64,000 bases of DNA from Campanula takesimana (taxonomy: Eukaryota; Streptophyta; Magnoliopsida; Asterales; Campanulaceae): the NCBI GenBank assembly GCA_026119855.1, contig JAOWBW010000303.1, positions 372,001 through 436,000 on the forward strand. The letters run 5' to 3'. Made by a program: the position numbers and the translations under genes. The notes beneath the pieces are model-generated. The model was not told where the DNA came from. It was given only the letters and a program-made list of their open reading frames with translations, and did not search any database. Below, one piece after another: positions 56,601 to 64,000 of the stretch (position 1 is its first letter; each line of letters opens with the position of its first letter).

Positions 56601-58466
56601 AAAAAAATGCCGAATCTTTTGGTTGGCTTGTTGAAGTTTGTTTTCCATAAAGACTAGAAAATATGAGTCATTGTTTGTGGATTACCTAAATTCAAAATCA
56701 AATCCTTCTAGTCGTAAAATCACTCTCCAAAAAACCCATTGTTACTCTCTTCCTACCTTCTTCTATCTCTCTCTATCTCAACTCGATGTTTCAAATTTTT
56801 CCTTATTTATTTTTGGCAATGTTGCCATCAGTGTTAACATCACTGACAACACTTATAGCACTACGTGTTTTAAGGTTCATATTTTATTTTGCATAAATGC
56901 TTTTCATTTTCTTTCTTCACAAAAAGGGGGAGAAAATGTGATGAACCGGTAATCATGCACATGTGGTGAAAGAAAGTGTTTCGGATTCTATTTTTAATGG
57001 AATTCGTATTAAGGGGGAGTTTGATATCTAGAGCGAGATTGAAATGTTGATCCTATTAATGTTAGATGTTGGGAAAATGTTACAACATTTGATTTCATTT
57101 TTGAATGAGATCTTACATTAAAGGAGACTTTATTTTAAGGGGGAGATTTATCTAACTTTGTCTTGCAGGAACATCACATATTTATTTTGTGAAGAAATGT
57201 GAAACTAAGGGGGAGATTGTTAGTGCAGAAATGTGGTGCTACCACAAGTGCTGCCAACAGTGTTACCTCAGACGGGATTTATAATAGTTTCATCATTTAT
57301 TCACAAAATTATTGGACTAATGACTAATATTTGTGCAAGTTTATTGTTTATGTTGGTCCAATTTTCAGGTATAATATATGCTAGAATATTGCAAGGAAGT
57401 TAAAAAGGAGTTATGGATAAAATGGGATTTTATCCATTCAAGCATGTGGGATTTGTGCATAACTAACACATGGGTAATTGACCCATTCAAACGGCTGAGA
57501 TGATGGAGTAAAATGTACAAGGCGCTGATGCAAGGTGGTACAACAAGGCGGAGCTATGACTTGGGCACAAAGAAGTTGTTCCTATTTTATAGGAAATGTG
57601 GAAATAAACATCCCCAAGGCTCGGCACTCTCTCCCTCCACTACACCACGTTTTTGCATCCTCTCCAAGCCATTATTGGAGTAACTTCCAAGTTCCTAAAG
57701 CCTATAAATAGCAAGAGGAGGTGAATATGGAAGACACGGCAAACACAACATACAACACACATCTTGAGAGAGAGAGAGAGCTCACATATTCTTAGACCAT
57801 TGTTGCTAGTGATGTTATAACACTCATTCCAACATCACAATCTAGTTCTTGAATGAACTATTTGTTGAAGGCTAAATTGGTCTAGCCTTTTGATTGTGAT
57901 GTGAGTGTTATTTCTTTATTGAAGGTTCTTGTATCTAGCACATTTTGTACTCTTATTTTCTTTAGAGGATAGGAGTTGTTTAGACTTTTGTACTTAAGAG
58001 AAATAATTCTAGTAAAAGTCTTTTTTGGCCATGAGGCTACCACAAGTTATATATTTATATAACTTGTGAAAATATATCTCTCTGTGTCAAATTCCCGCTG
58101 CAAACTCTTTCCAGAAATTATTTTCTGTTCGTGTGTGTTAAGTGTTGCCGGAAGTGTTATCGTTGCAGTGACAACACTTTTGATATCACTTCCTTTCTGA
58201 CTTAAGCCTTGACTCTGCTTTTTCACGCTTGATCAAACTAAGGGGGAAAATGAGTAAATGAGATTCACAGTCTATTCAGTAAACAATAAGCCACTTACCC
58301 TTATCCGTTGGCTCCTGGCACTAATACGGACTTTCGGGTTCCTAGATACCACACCACCTGATTTGTGGAGTTTTACAACATCCACATTGGGCTTGCTTTT
58401 CAAAACATCTCTTAGCATGCTGCAAAGTTTCTCCTGTATACAGTCAAGCACATACAGATTATTGTT

Positions 58467-58498
<32 letters not shown>

Positions 58499-61400
58499 AC
58501 ATACAGAATATTAATACTCATGATTATAGGTCAAAATGCCAAGACTTCAACAAAAGCAACTACGCAATAAGGAATTCTTTCATTCTTTTGACATAGACAA
58601 AGCTCTGAACCGATCCAATCGAAGAAAAGAACAAAATGTAAAATATTTAAAGACAGTACTTCTTTATACTCCATGGTACGCTTCAACCAATACCTCAGAC
58701 TCATTTTGGGCATGTTCTCAACATAGATCTTTGTTTGCTGAAGTTCTTTATAAGGTTTCGATTGCTGTCCAAAATAGGGCTTACAGCCACATGCATTAAC
58801 GACAAAAACAAATTACTCACATTTTAATTTATAACATAAAGAAATATAACAAAAGAAACTGTTTTTGTTAAAGGTGTCAATGGTTGAATCAGACAGGCCA
58901 CGCAAGAGACTTCAAGAACACATCACACAGGGCAGTCTGACAAGTAGCAGGATGGAATGAACTCATTTGGACCTTTATAGAATAACTTGCATGCCAACCA
59001 TGAAAGTCTACCCCACATATATACTCCGTACACAACACATCAGGGACATCTTGCAAGATAAATGCTCCAAAATACTCGGCTGAAAGAAAAAAAATTGCAG
59101 TCACAAGTGTAAACCTATAACCTGACCCAACACTAGAACAACAGTGGCGTTGAATGTATCAATTGCGTGCAGAAGTAGCTGCAAAAAAAATGAAGATGGT
59201 GTTGTTAAAACAATAAACAATACTCCATCCCAAAATGATCTTCACACTTTTTTTACGTTACTACGAATGAACTTTGAGCAATGATTTTATGTTGATTCAA
59301 CTATCCTAATGAAAATCTGAAACTTGCTATTGATAATATTGTAGATGGTGTGTCAATAACAAAATTTAGATTTTCATTAGGATCATTGAATCAACTTAAA
59401 ATCATTGCTCAAAGTGCCTTCGTACACGTCGAAAAAAGTGTGAAGATCATTTTGGGACGGAGGGTGTAAAAATTATGTATCGAAATATGGATTCCCTAAA
59501 AGGCCTTGAAAAGAGATACCTCATAACCAACACCATCTATGTATCCCATGGTATTGATCACCATGCCTGCTGCTCGAGACTCGGCATTTCCAGTAAATTG
59601 CCTCTCCAGGATCTGCGCAAGCTCCTTTACAAGAACCTTGTAAAGATCTACATTGGCACTATAAAGCACAAAGTTCAAAACAACTGCAGAAGTTACCAAA
59701 TAAGAAGCAAACAGTAACTGGCTATGCCAGTCCACTAAGAAAAAATGTCAAATGAAAGAAAAAATTTGGTACTTTGGATTGTTATGCCCATAGAAGTAAA
59801 CAAGAGCCATTTCAAGTGGGATTCCTTCCACCGGATCAATAGGCATTTCGATTGGTGTAGCAGCGATGCATCCTTGAATGGTTATAGATCCTTGGCCAAT
59901 GTCCAAATCCACAAAAGTTGGTTTCCATCCCTGTTTGGCTGCCCAACTAACAAGCATTCTCGACAATGTACTCTTTCCAGAATCTGTAGGCCCAACAATA
60001 ATGACCCTGGGACCCTGACCAGATGTAAGACTTGATTCAGAACTTGTAAAGACATATGCTATCGCTTATATGACATTCACAGAAAATTAAGTAATCCCTA
60101 TGTCCCGGAATAAATGTCATAGTTGACAAGTCAATGTTTTAAAGCTTTTAGTTATGTTTTCTTGATTGCCCCAATCTATTCATATGGGTAGACTTGTAGA
60201 GTGACACCTCCTATGACATTGCAATGCGTGTGCCTATTAGAATGGGTAGTATAGGAAGATCACCAAACTTCATACCCTATTTTTAGTAAGACAACATTTA
60301 TTTTGGGACAAACGAAAATGGAAAGTAGGACATTTATTCCGGGACAAAGAGAGTACAAGGAAGCATGAACAAATCATTTATTATTCATGCGTATCACTAC
60401 AATAAAACTTTAAAGGAAGCATTCACAAAACAGCTATTCCCTCCGTCCCATAATAAATGTCGCAGTTGACTTGTTATACTTATTAGGATTGTGCTTTACT
60501 TGTTTGTACATTTTTTGTGTTATGGTAAAATTGCCCTATGACTCTTTCCTTATATAGAAACATGACATTTATAATAAGGCGGACCAAAAAGGAAAGCGTG
60601 ACACTTATTATGGGACCAAGGGATTATTATTCACGCAAATCATGTTTAATGTAGCAACCAACGGGAAAAAGAAAAAATCAAAATAAAATATAAGGTCTGG
60701 CTTACGCAATTTGTCTCGTTCATTTTTTTCTTAACAGCACCATCAGTAGATGCCATACCATTCTCATTACTTAGAACTAACCTAGAAATTAGCATACATC
60801 AACGCATACTGCAATTAGTTGGATGACTGAAGGCCCAAAATAAGTTGAATAATAGGCGAAAATGCTTGCCTGATGGGAGAATCAGAAACAACTACTTCAG
60901 CAATTTTTTATTTTTAGAGAAGGCTTCTTAAATGGAGAAAAAATATACAAATCTATCATCAGGCAGTAATTTCTATAAATTGCCATCACCAAAACCGAAA
61001 ACATAAAATTATGCCGACTTTTATCCTCAATGTGAGGCAAAAACTTGCACGTTTAGCTGATGTTGCACAATGAAAATGATCGGGTACATTAGATGAATTA
61101 TTAATGTATTAGTGACATGATAGCTTATCCATTATCTGAAGCGAAACCTAAAGAGTTCAGGTAATGTGGCGCCATGAAAAACGAATAAGTACAACAAACA
61201 AGATGAATTATTGATCAACTGTTGACAAGACTATCTAGAGATTAATTAATATTCCCTCTGTCCTAAAATGATAGTCCCCTATCTCCTTTTTCTTTGTCCC
61301 ACAAAGTTAGTCCCATTACCAAAATTGAGGCTTCAAAATCATTGAATTTTCAAAATTTATAATGTAACCTTAATATATTTGAAAAGTCAAACATGACTAT

Positions 61401-61774
61401 CATTTTGGGACGGAGGGAGTATAAAAATGATTAAGTACTCGTCTATTTCATATAGAGATATCAATAAAGCATTACCTGAGAAGAATCAGAGTCACTAGGT
61501 GATGCTTTAGCACGATTTCTTCGTCCTTCTAATACAGCATGCACGTTTACATAACTGACCATTGGTGTCTTAAATCAACATTGAACAACATAATGTTATT
61601 AAGATTTTATAATCCAAGGAAGTAATCTTCAGTCTTCAACATCATACTAAGCACCAAATACAAGGGATGGGTGGGAGGGGGAAGGTAAGTATCAAGAAAG
61701 TATACCTCATCTGCTACATAATCAGTTTCTGTTATACCATCCATTTCAATTGTTGCTCCATACCAGGTAAATAC
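47669..61774 (-). CDS. CLPS3: CLP1-like mRNA 3'-end-processing factor (CLPS3 type), 5' part outside the window
   Basis: CLP1 is a P-loop protein of cleavage factor II in pre-mRNA 3'-end formation in the nucleus. Nine exons join in frame: 61774-61706, 61568-61476, 60014-59773, 59658-59520, 59178-59122, 58433-58299, 48234-47999, 47884-47840, 47756-47669. They give the last 367 residues of a protein usually near 440. Order: VFTWYGATIEMDG; the Walker A motif GPTDSGKST at the start of exon three; FVDLDIGQGSITI; RAAGMVINTMG; KSGGVVSRN; then the C-terminal domain EYFYGLSNDLSPHSN, IGGGPQAP, NINRDLLH and AKEPDQI, ending ITWIEH. The intron 58298-48235 is about 10 kb because of a tandem retroelement in the opposite orientation. 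The first exon(s), about 70 residues, were not found up to 64000. Reading frame and splice sites are intact. Confidence 0.93.
48268..49275 (+). mobile_element. LTR 1 of the tandem array
   Basis: 1,008 bp, TGTTAGTGCAG...CTTTTTCA. A TATA box (cctataaatagc) lies at about 48750. It differs from LTR 3 at six sites that I could see. Confidence 0.9.
49327..51108 (+). CDS. Retroelement gag-protease polyprotein, internally deleted, copy 1
   Basis: A frame of 593 residues from the first ATG after the primer binding site. A coiled-coil-like Lys/Glu/Leu-rich stretch lies at about 110-185. A retroviral zinc knuckle of the CX2CX4HX4C type lies near 247-260 (CHYCNAHGHIKPFC). The protease active-site motif DSGCSRHMTG begins near 341. 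A gag-pre-integrase block with LWHLKLL ends near 475, where the sequence jumps to a region that in full elements lies far downstream. Integrase and reverse transcriptase are thus absent and the element depends on others for mobility. A degenerate RNase H end (WIRHHFLR...) lies out of frame at about 51170-51300. Confidence 0.88.
   Translation: MALGLANSSLKRLPIFDGSIYLSLTDYEEEGPIHIEEPDQSAMLTTVWEQSSSDSEGVVSGVARSAITPSPTLSRYNTSVFSDILCFHGSIDVDTGSPNENDLSKYELIDGLKDLYEALFKEWKIEHKKVEILTKEKDELKNSNDELRNSLTKLEVLLSKRDVELDKMRSKLTFAEATFKKLNTGTSKLDEVLKLDKPRRAGIGFQNSFDNTVKHLFDENDKSIFVKEKEIKKVYSMKKSTKRKFICHYCNAHGHIKPFCYKLKNNLSKNMMSSPVWPNISDNTNSQNQVLPEMLPNTSDNTLGQKINIVHTKNCVPKTGVKYDDVYTALKTNDAGSWYFDSGCSRHMTGNKNFLKNYEFVCGGLVTYGGGTKSEIIGKGTLDIPGFPKLSNVLHVRGLMANLISIGQLCDEDLEVKFNKNTCEVFNHTNTCVMTGKRSNDTCYHAYGQETCNRAQVDDTTLWHLKLLDSTGHSRDAEVSDFRPNVGPGVGRGVGHSVITPEVTQEATPEVSPVAQNKIHENLYEAVHDQVKRHPSRLQKNHHISQMIGGVSGGLQTRPGDYRKIVRYVCMSTTYAKVRHSCFVFSLAPVIFF
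52440..52740 (+). other. Multiple polypurine tracts before LTR 2
   Basis: AAGGGGGAG occurs at about 52446, 52534, 52660 and 52730; the last directly precedes the LTR. Repeated tracts of this type are described for Sireviruses. The same set precedes LTR 3 at about 56923-57217. Confidence 0.8.
52741..53747 (+). mobile_element. LTR 2, middle LTR of the tandem array
   Basis: 1,007 bp. In its first part it carries the LTR 3 variants (ggtataat, aaaaagga, aaggcgga). In its later part it carries LTR 1 variants (aaatttccg, gtgcgtg), except for atcactt near its end, which matches LTR 3. Confidence 0.9.
53799..55580 (+). CDS. Retroelement gag-protease polyprotein, internally deleted, copy 2
   Basis: 593 residues. 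It differs from copy 1 in only two residues that I could see (Ala to Val in the DQS(A/V)ML segment and Asn to Asp in SP(N/D)END). Zinc knuckle, protease motif and deletion junction are identical to copy 1, so the deletion predates the duplication. Confidence 0.88.
   Translation: MALGLANSSLKRLPIFDGSIYLSLTDYEEEGPIHIEEPDQSVMLTTVWEQSSSDSEGVVSGVARSAITPSPTLSRYNTSVFSDILCFHGSIDVDTGSPDENDLSKYELIDGLKDLYEALFKEWKIEHKKVEILTKEKDELKNSNDELRNSLTKLEVLLSKRDVELDKMRSKLTFAEATFKKLNTGTSKLDEVLKLDKPRRAGIGFQNSFDNTVKHLFDENDKSIFVKEKEIKKVYSMKKSTKRKFICHYCNAHGHIKPFCYKLKNNLSKNMMSSPVWPNISDNTNSQNQVLPEMLPNTSDNTLGQKINIVHTKNCVPKTGVKYDDVYTALKTNDAGSWYFDSGCSRHMTGNKNFLKNYEFVCGGLVTYGGGTKSEIIGKGTLDIPGFPKLSNVLHVRGLMANLISIGQLCDEDLEVKFNKNTCEVFNHTNTCVMTGKRSNDTCYHAYGQETCNRAQVDDTTLWHLKLLDSTGHSRDAEVSDFRPNVGPGVGRGVGHSVITPEVTQEATPEVSPVAQNKIHENLYEAVHDQVKRHPSRLQKNHHISQMIGGVSGGLQTRPGDYRKIVRYVCMSTTYAKVRHSCFVFSLAPVIFF
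57218..58225 (+). mobile_element. LTR 3 of the tandem array
   Basis: 1,008 bp, ending CTTTTTCA and followed by the CGCTT duplication. Private bases are aaattcccg and gtgtgtg. Confidence 0.9.
58478..58498. repeat. (TG)n microsatellite in a CLP1 intron
   Basis: About ten TG units after a short TA run. Confidence 0.9.
59223..59466. mobile_element. MITE in a CLP1 intron, long inverted repeats
   Basis: The left end CTCCATCCCAAAATGATCTT and the inverted right end CACCCTCCGTCCCAAAATGA continue as inverted repeats for about 100 bp ('aactttgagcaatgattttatgttgattca'-type). TA lies on both sides. It lies between the fourth and fifth CLP1 exons seen here. Confidence 0.88.
60094..60353. mobile_element. 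MITE in a CLP1 intron
   Basis: The left end ATCCCTATGTCCCGGAATAAATGTC and the right end ggacatttattccgggacaaagagag are inverted, with TA on both sides. Confidence 0.8.
60437..60624. mobile_element. MITE in a CLP1 intron
   Basis: The left end TTCCCTCCGTCCCATAATAA and the right end inverted (ATCCCTTGGTCCCATAATAA) match, with TA on both sides. Confidence 0.82.
61252..61419. mobile_element. MITE in a CLP1 intron
   Basis: The left end TTCCCTCTGTCCTAAAATGA and the right end inverted (CTCCCTCCGTCCCAAAATGA) match and continue into 'tagtc'. TA lies on both sides. Confidence 0.82.
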
Positions 61775-61799
61775 CTGTTGTACCAAAGAAGGTAAGGCA

Positions 61800-62373
61800 G
61801 TGGCCCAGCTATTAGTCTATTACTGTAAGTGGTAACCTCCGTAACTAATTGAGTGTATCACAGAGATTACCTTCTAAATTAAGTAAATCAACAAGTTCTA
61901 ATATACTATCCAAGAGCGTGGATTGATGCACATAACCTAGTAGACAGCTTTGTTATAGGTAAAAAAGACATGCTGCATCATGCTTGTCATGTTCCTTGAT
62001 GAAAGGGTTCACCGATATTTTTCTTTTCCACATACAAAGTAATAGATAACACGTGTGGCTGAAAACAAATAACGATATGACACAAAAGATCCTGAAATTC
62101 CTGTTAATCTACCAATGTAGTTCCTATCCCAAATATAATCAGGTACGCCATCAGGAAGAGAGCAGTATGTCAAATAAAACATATAATAGGTCTAAAGGTA
62201 GAAAAACCATGACCTTAAGATTATGTTCCCAAATCATCATCCATCATTTTGAGAAGTGTGTGAATATAAAGAGAGTTGTAACTTGCAAGCTTTATCAGAG
62301 AAAAAATCAAGAGGCAACGTTTTGATAACAAGGTCATTTAAAATTAGCAAAAGTATTCAACCTTATTTTATTA
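61800..62373. other. Upstream side of the CLP1 exons, no exon found
   Basis: I looked on the minus strand for the missing N-terminal CLP1 exon and found none. A plus-strand frame at 62053-62325 has no domain. Confidence 0.4.
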
Positions 62374-62624
62374 CTCCCTCTGTCCCGGAAAGTTAGTCCC
62401 TCTTTTGTCGTTGTTATCATGAATGAACTTTAATCAATAATTAAGGCTATTTTTAATTATCCTCATGAAAAATTTCAATTTGTTGTTGATACACCATTAC
62501 AAATACTATCAATACCAATTTTTAGATTCTCATTAAGATAATCATAAGTAGCCTAAATTATTGCTCAAATTTCATTCGTTGTAATAATGAAAAAAGAGGG
62601 ACTAACATTCCGGGACAGAGGGAG
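62374..62624. mobile_element. MITE, CTCCCTCTGTCCCGG class
   Basis: The left end CTCCCTCTGTCCCGGAAAGT and the right end inverted (CTCCCTCTGTCCCGGAATGT) match and continue into 'tagtccctc'. TA lies on both sides. Confidence 0.87.
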
Positions 62625-62946
62625 TATAACAATTCAAGTTCCCAACGAGTCATCCATTACTTGGAGTAGTGTGAGAAGCATATAGGCAGTTATAACTTGC
62701 AAGCACTTTCAAGGAAACGATCAAATCATGATGCGTCTTTGTGACATGCTAGCCTCCATGTATAATGGTTTTCATAAGACTAGGAACATACAGGAATAGT
62801 GCTTAATATATTCTCGGATCGAATTTTCAAGTCAAACACTTAAAGTCCTATTGTAAGCCAACTATTCTAGAACATATTATCATGTTTATTTACATTTTAC
62901 ATAATCAGGAAACAAACATGTTACGCAGACATATCTGGTTTAAATA

Positions 62947-63197
62947 CTCCCTCTGTCCCGGACAGTGAGTCCACTTTTATTGTTGTTAGTTTGAATGAAA
63001 TTTGAGCAATAATTTAGGTTACTTCTAATTATCCTAATGAAAATCTAAAACACATTATTGATACACCATTATAAATATCATCAATAACAAGTTTTAGATT
63101 TTCATTAGCATACTTTAAAAGTAACCTAAAATATTGGTCAAATTTTGATTCAGATTCACAATGAAAAAGTGGGACTAACTTTTCGAGACGGAGGGGG
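62947..63197. mobile_element. MITE, CTCCCTCTGTCCCGG class, second copy
   Basis: The left end CTCCCTCTGTCCCGGACAGT and the right end inverted (CCCCCTCCGTCTCGAAAAGT) match. It is a close relative of the element at 62374 in length and central sequence ('attgatacaccattataaat'). Confidence 0.82.
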
Positions 63198-63287
63198 CAT
63201 CACATAATATACTTATTGAGGCTATGCTGCTGCAAACAAGTACACATCTAAACAATAGAAGCTTGAGAGAAGCCAATTGTGTGATTT

Positions 63288-64000
63288 TCAATCAGAATCA
63301 ATTAACTCCTTAGCTCGGTCCTTATCTTCAATTAACTCTACGGGGAAGCGCTCCGAGCATAAGGTCCCTTTGGCGGGGGAATATACGGTAAAACCGCGAG
63401 AAGGAGACTCCAGACGGGGCTGTTTATTTTTTGAAGGCAAGGGGTCAGCGATCGGACTCGGACCCCTTTTCTTCGTAGCCTCGGGCACTATTCTGCCTGC
63501 ATCGTGCGAGAGAGTGGGAGACCCCGAGCCCGTCAAATCTTTTCCCCGTCTGCTCCCGCGGGGCCGTAGAGGAAGCTCGCCCGTCGTCGGGACAACTGCA
63601 ACAACCTTTTTAGACTTGTCCAAAAGATCCGTGATCGGCAGTTTTCTCCCTGGGGCCTCGGCCTTCTGCATTTCGGCCTGCCTCTGCTGCTTCGCCTCAG
63701 CCTCCCGCTGCTTCGCGGCCAATCTCAAAGCGTTAATATTCTTGGGAGGCATGGTATCAGTGGGATCTGCGGGCAAAAGTAACAATCAGTCAGATATGAT
63801 CGGATAAACTAACAGGTAAGAAATTTCAGTTGATTAAGTATGAAAAAGACCAGTCAAGCGCGGATCCGGGCATTGTTCCCCCAATCGGCAAGCAGGGCAC
63901 TCATGGGCAAAGGCAAAATCTTGGTGAACCTTCCAGCAAGGATCCCGCCACATAGGAGCCATGTTAACCCTGCTCTCAAAATCAGGATTTCGGCATGGGG
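63288..64000 (-). CDS. Unrecognised two-exon coding segment, possibly transposon-derived, 5' end outside the window
   Basis: Two exons can be joined: one open from the window edge to 63851 (donor ACTG|gtcttt) and one from 63766 (acceptor cccgcag) to the stop at 63288. Joined, the first reads ...NMAPMWRDPCWKVHQDF and HECPACRLGEQCPDP; its four cysteines and histidines resemble a small metal-binding motif. The second exon reads MPPKNINALRLAAKQREAE, then a Gln/Glu/Lys-rich helix and a basic, Pro/Ser-rich region to LIDSD, about 159 codons. GC content is clearly higher than nearby. I recognise no family. Such MPPK-starting, GC-rich proteins often belong to gypsy-type or other transposons, but a host gene is possible. 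It lies just upstream of the CLP1 exons and in the same orientation. Confidence 0.5.

Larger units (their letters stand above)
48268..58225 (+). mobile_element. Tandem Sirevirus-like retroelement, LTR-internal-LTR-internal-LTR
   Basis: Three LTRs of about 1,007 bp start at 48268, 52741 and 57218, with two internal regions between them (3,465 and 3,470 bp). CGCTT lies directly before the first LTR and directly after the third, so the whole array has one target duplication. The internals differ at three bases and in one A-run. Each has a primer binding site (tggtatcagagc), an intact gag-protease frame, a remnant of RNase H and several AAGGGGGAG tracts; multiple polypurine tracts are a known feature of Sireviruses. 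Integrase and reverse transcriptase are missing in both copies. Confidence 0.93.

Noticed and set aside
58236..58256. AAACTAAGGGGGAAAATG just after LTR 3, resembling a polypurine tract
   Set aside because: It lies outside the CGCTT target duplication and no element follows; probably chance, although a remnant of an older element cannot be excluded.

Overview
This is a nuclear segment of a eudicot plant. The genes have GT-AG introns and code for plant-specific families, and the intergenic DNA is full of plant transposons: Ty1/copia and Ty3/gypsy-type LTR elements, hAT elements, a Mutator-like element and many 'CTCCCTCCGTCCC' MITEs with TA target sites. I could not settle the plant family. All statements come from reading the sequence; no search was run.

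Layout. 1-6346: LTR elements nested inside one another, ending in the 3' remnant of a copia element that carries a 453-bp hAT element. 6875-15571 (+): SSRP1, the HMG-box subunit of the FACT histone chaperone; 16 exons join into a 644-residue protein, and introns 2 and 3 hold several datable insertions. 16649-28344 (-): three intact tandem pectate lyase genes of about 400 residues. They share promoter motifs and a run of 13-15 C a little upstream of the ATG; the first copy lacks the first intron of the other two. An AT-rich block with a 140-bp tandem repeat lies between copies one and two. 30118-31752 (+): a short-loop PIN auxin carrier of the PIN8/PIN5 type (357 residues). 31971-32303 (-): a small HSP70-derived fragment. 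33851-35553 (-): an ATAF-type NAC transcription factor (287 residues). 36533-41643: a composite LTR element with an open 779-codon hAT transposase gene between a full 5' LTR and a 95-bp remnant of the 3' LTR. 42300-46800: a MITE cluster with elements nested three deep. 47669-61774 (-): the last nine exons of a CLP1 mRNA 3'-end-processing factor. One of its introns is about 10 kb because it holds a tandem Sirevirus-like array, LTR-internal-LTR-internal-LTR (48268-58225), with a single CGCTT target duplication. 63288-64000 (-): two exons of an unrecognised, possibly transposon-derived gene.

Working relations. SSRP1 (chromatin), CLP1 (mRNA 3' ends) and the NAC factor are housekeeping or regulatory genes. 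Pectate lyases of this type and PIN8 are both known from pollen, so 16.6-31.8 kb may be a pollen-biased neighbourhood; this is inference. The most unusual patterns are the tandem retroelement with a mosaic middle LTR, arrays of short GC-rich palindromic words at four retroelement loci, each with a different word, the poly(C) leaders of the pectate lyases, and the LTR/hAT composite.
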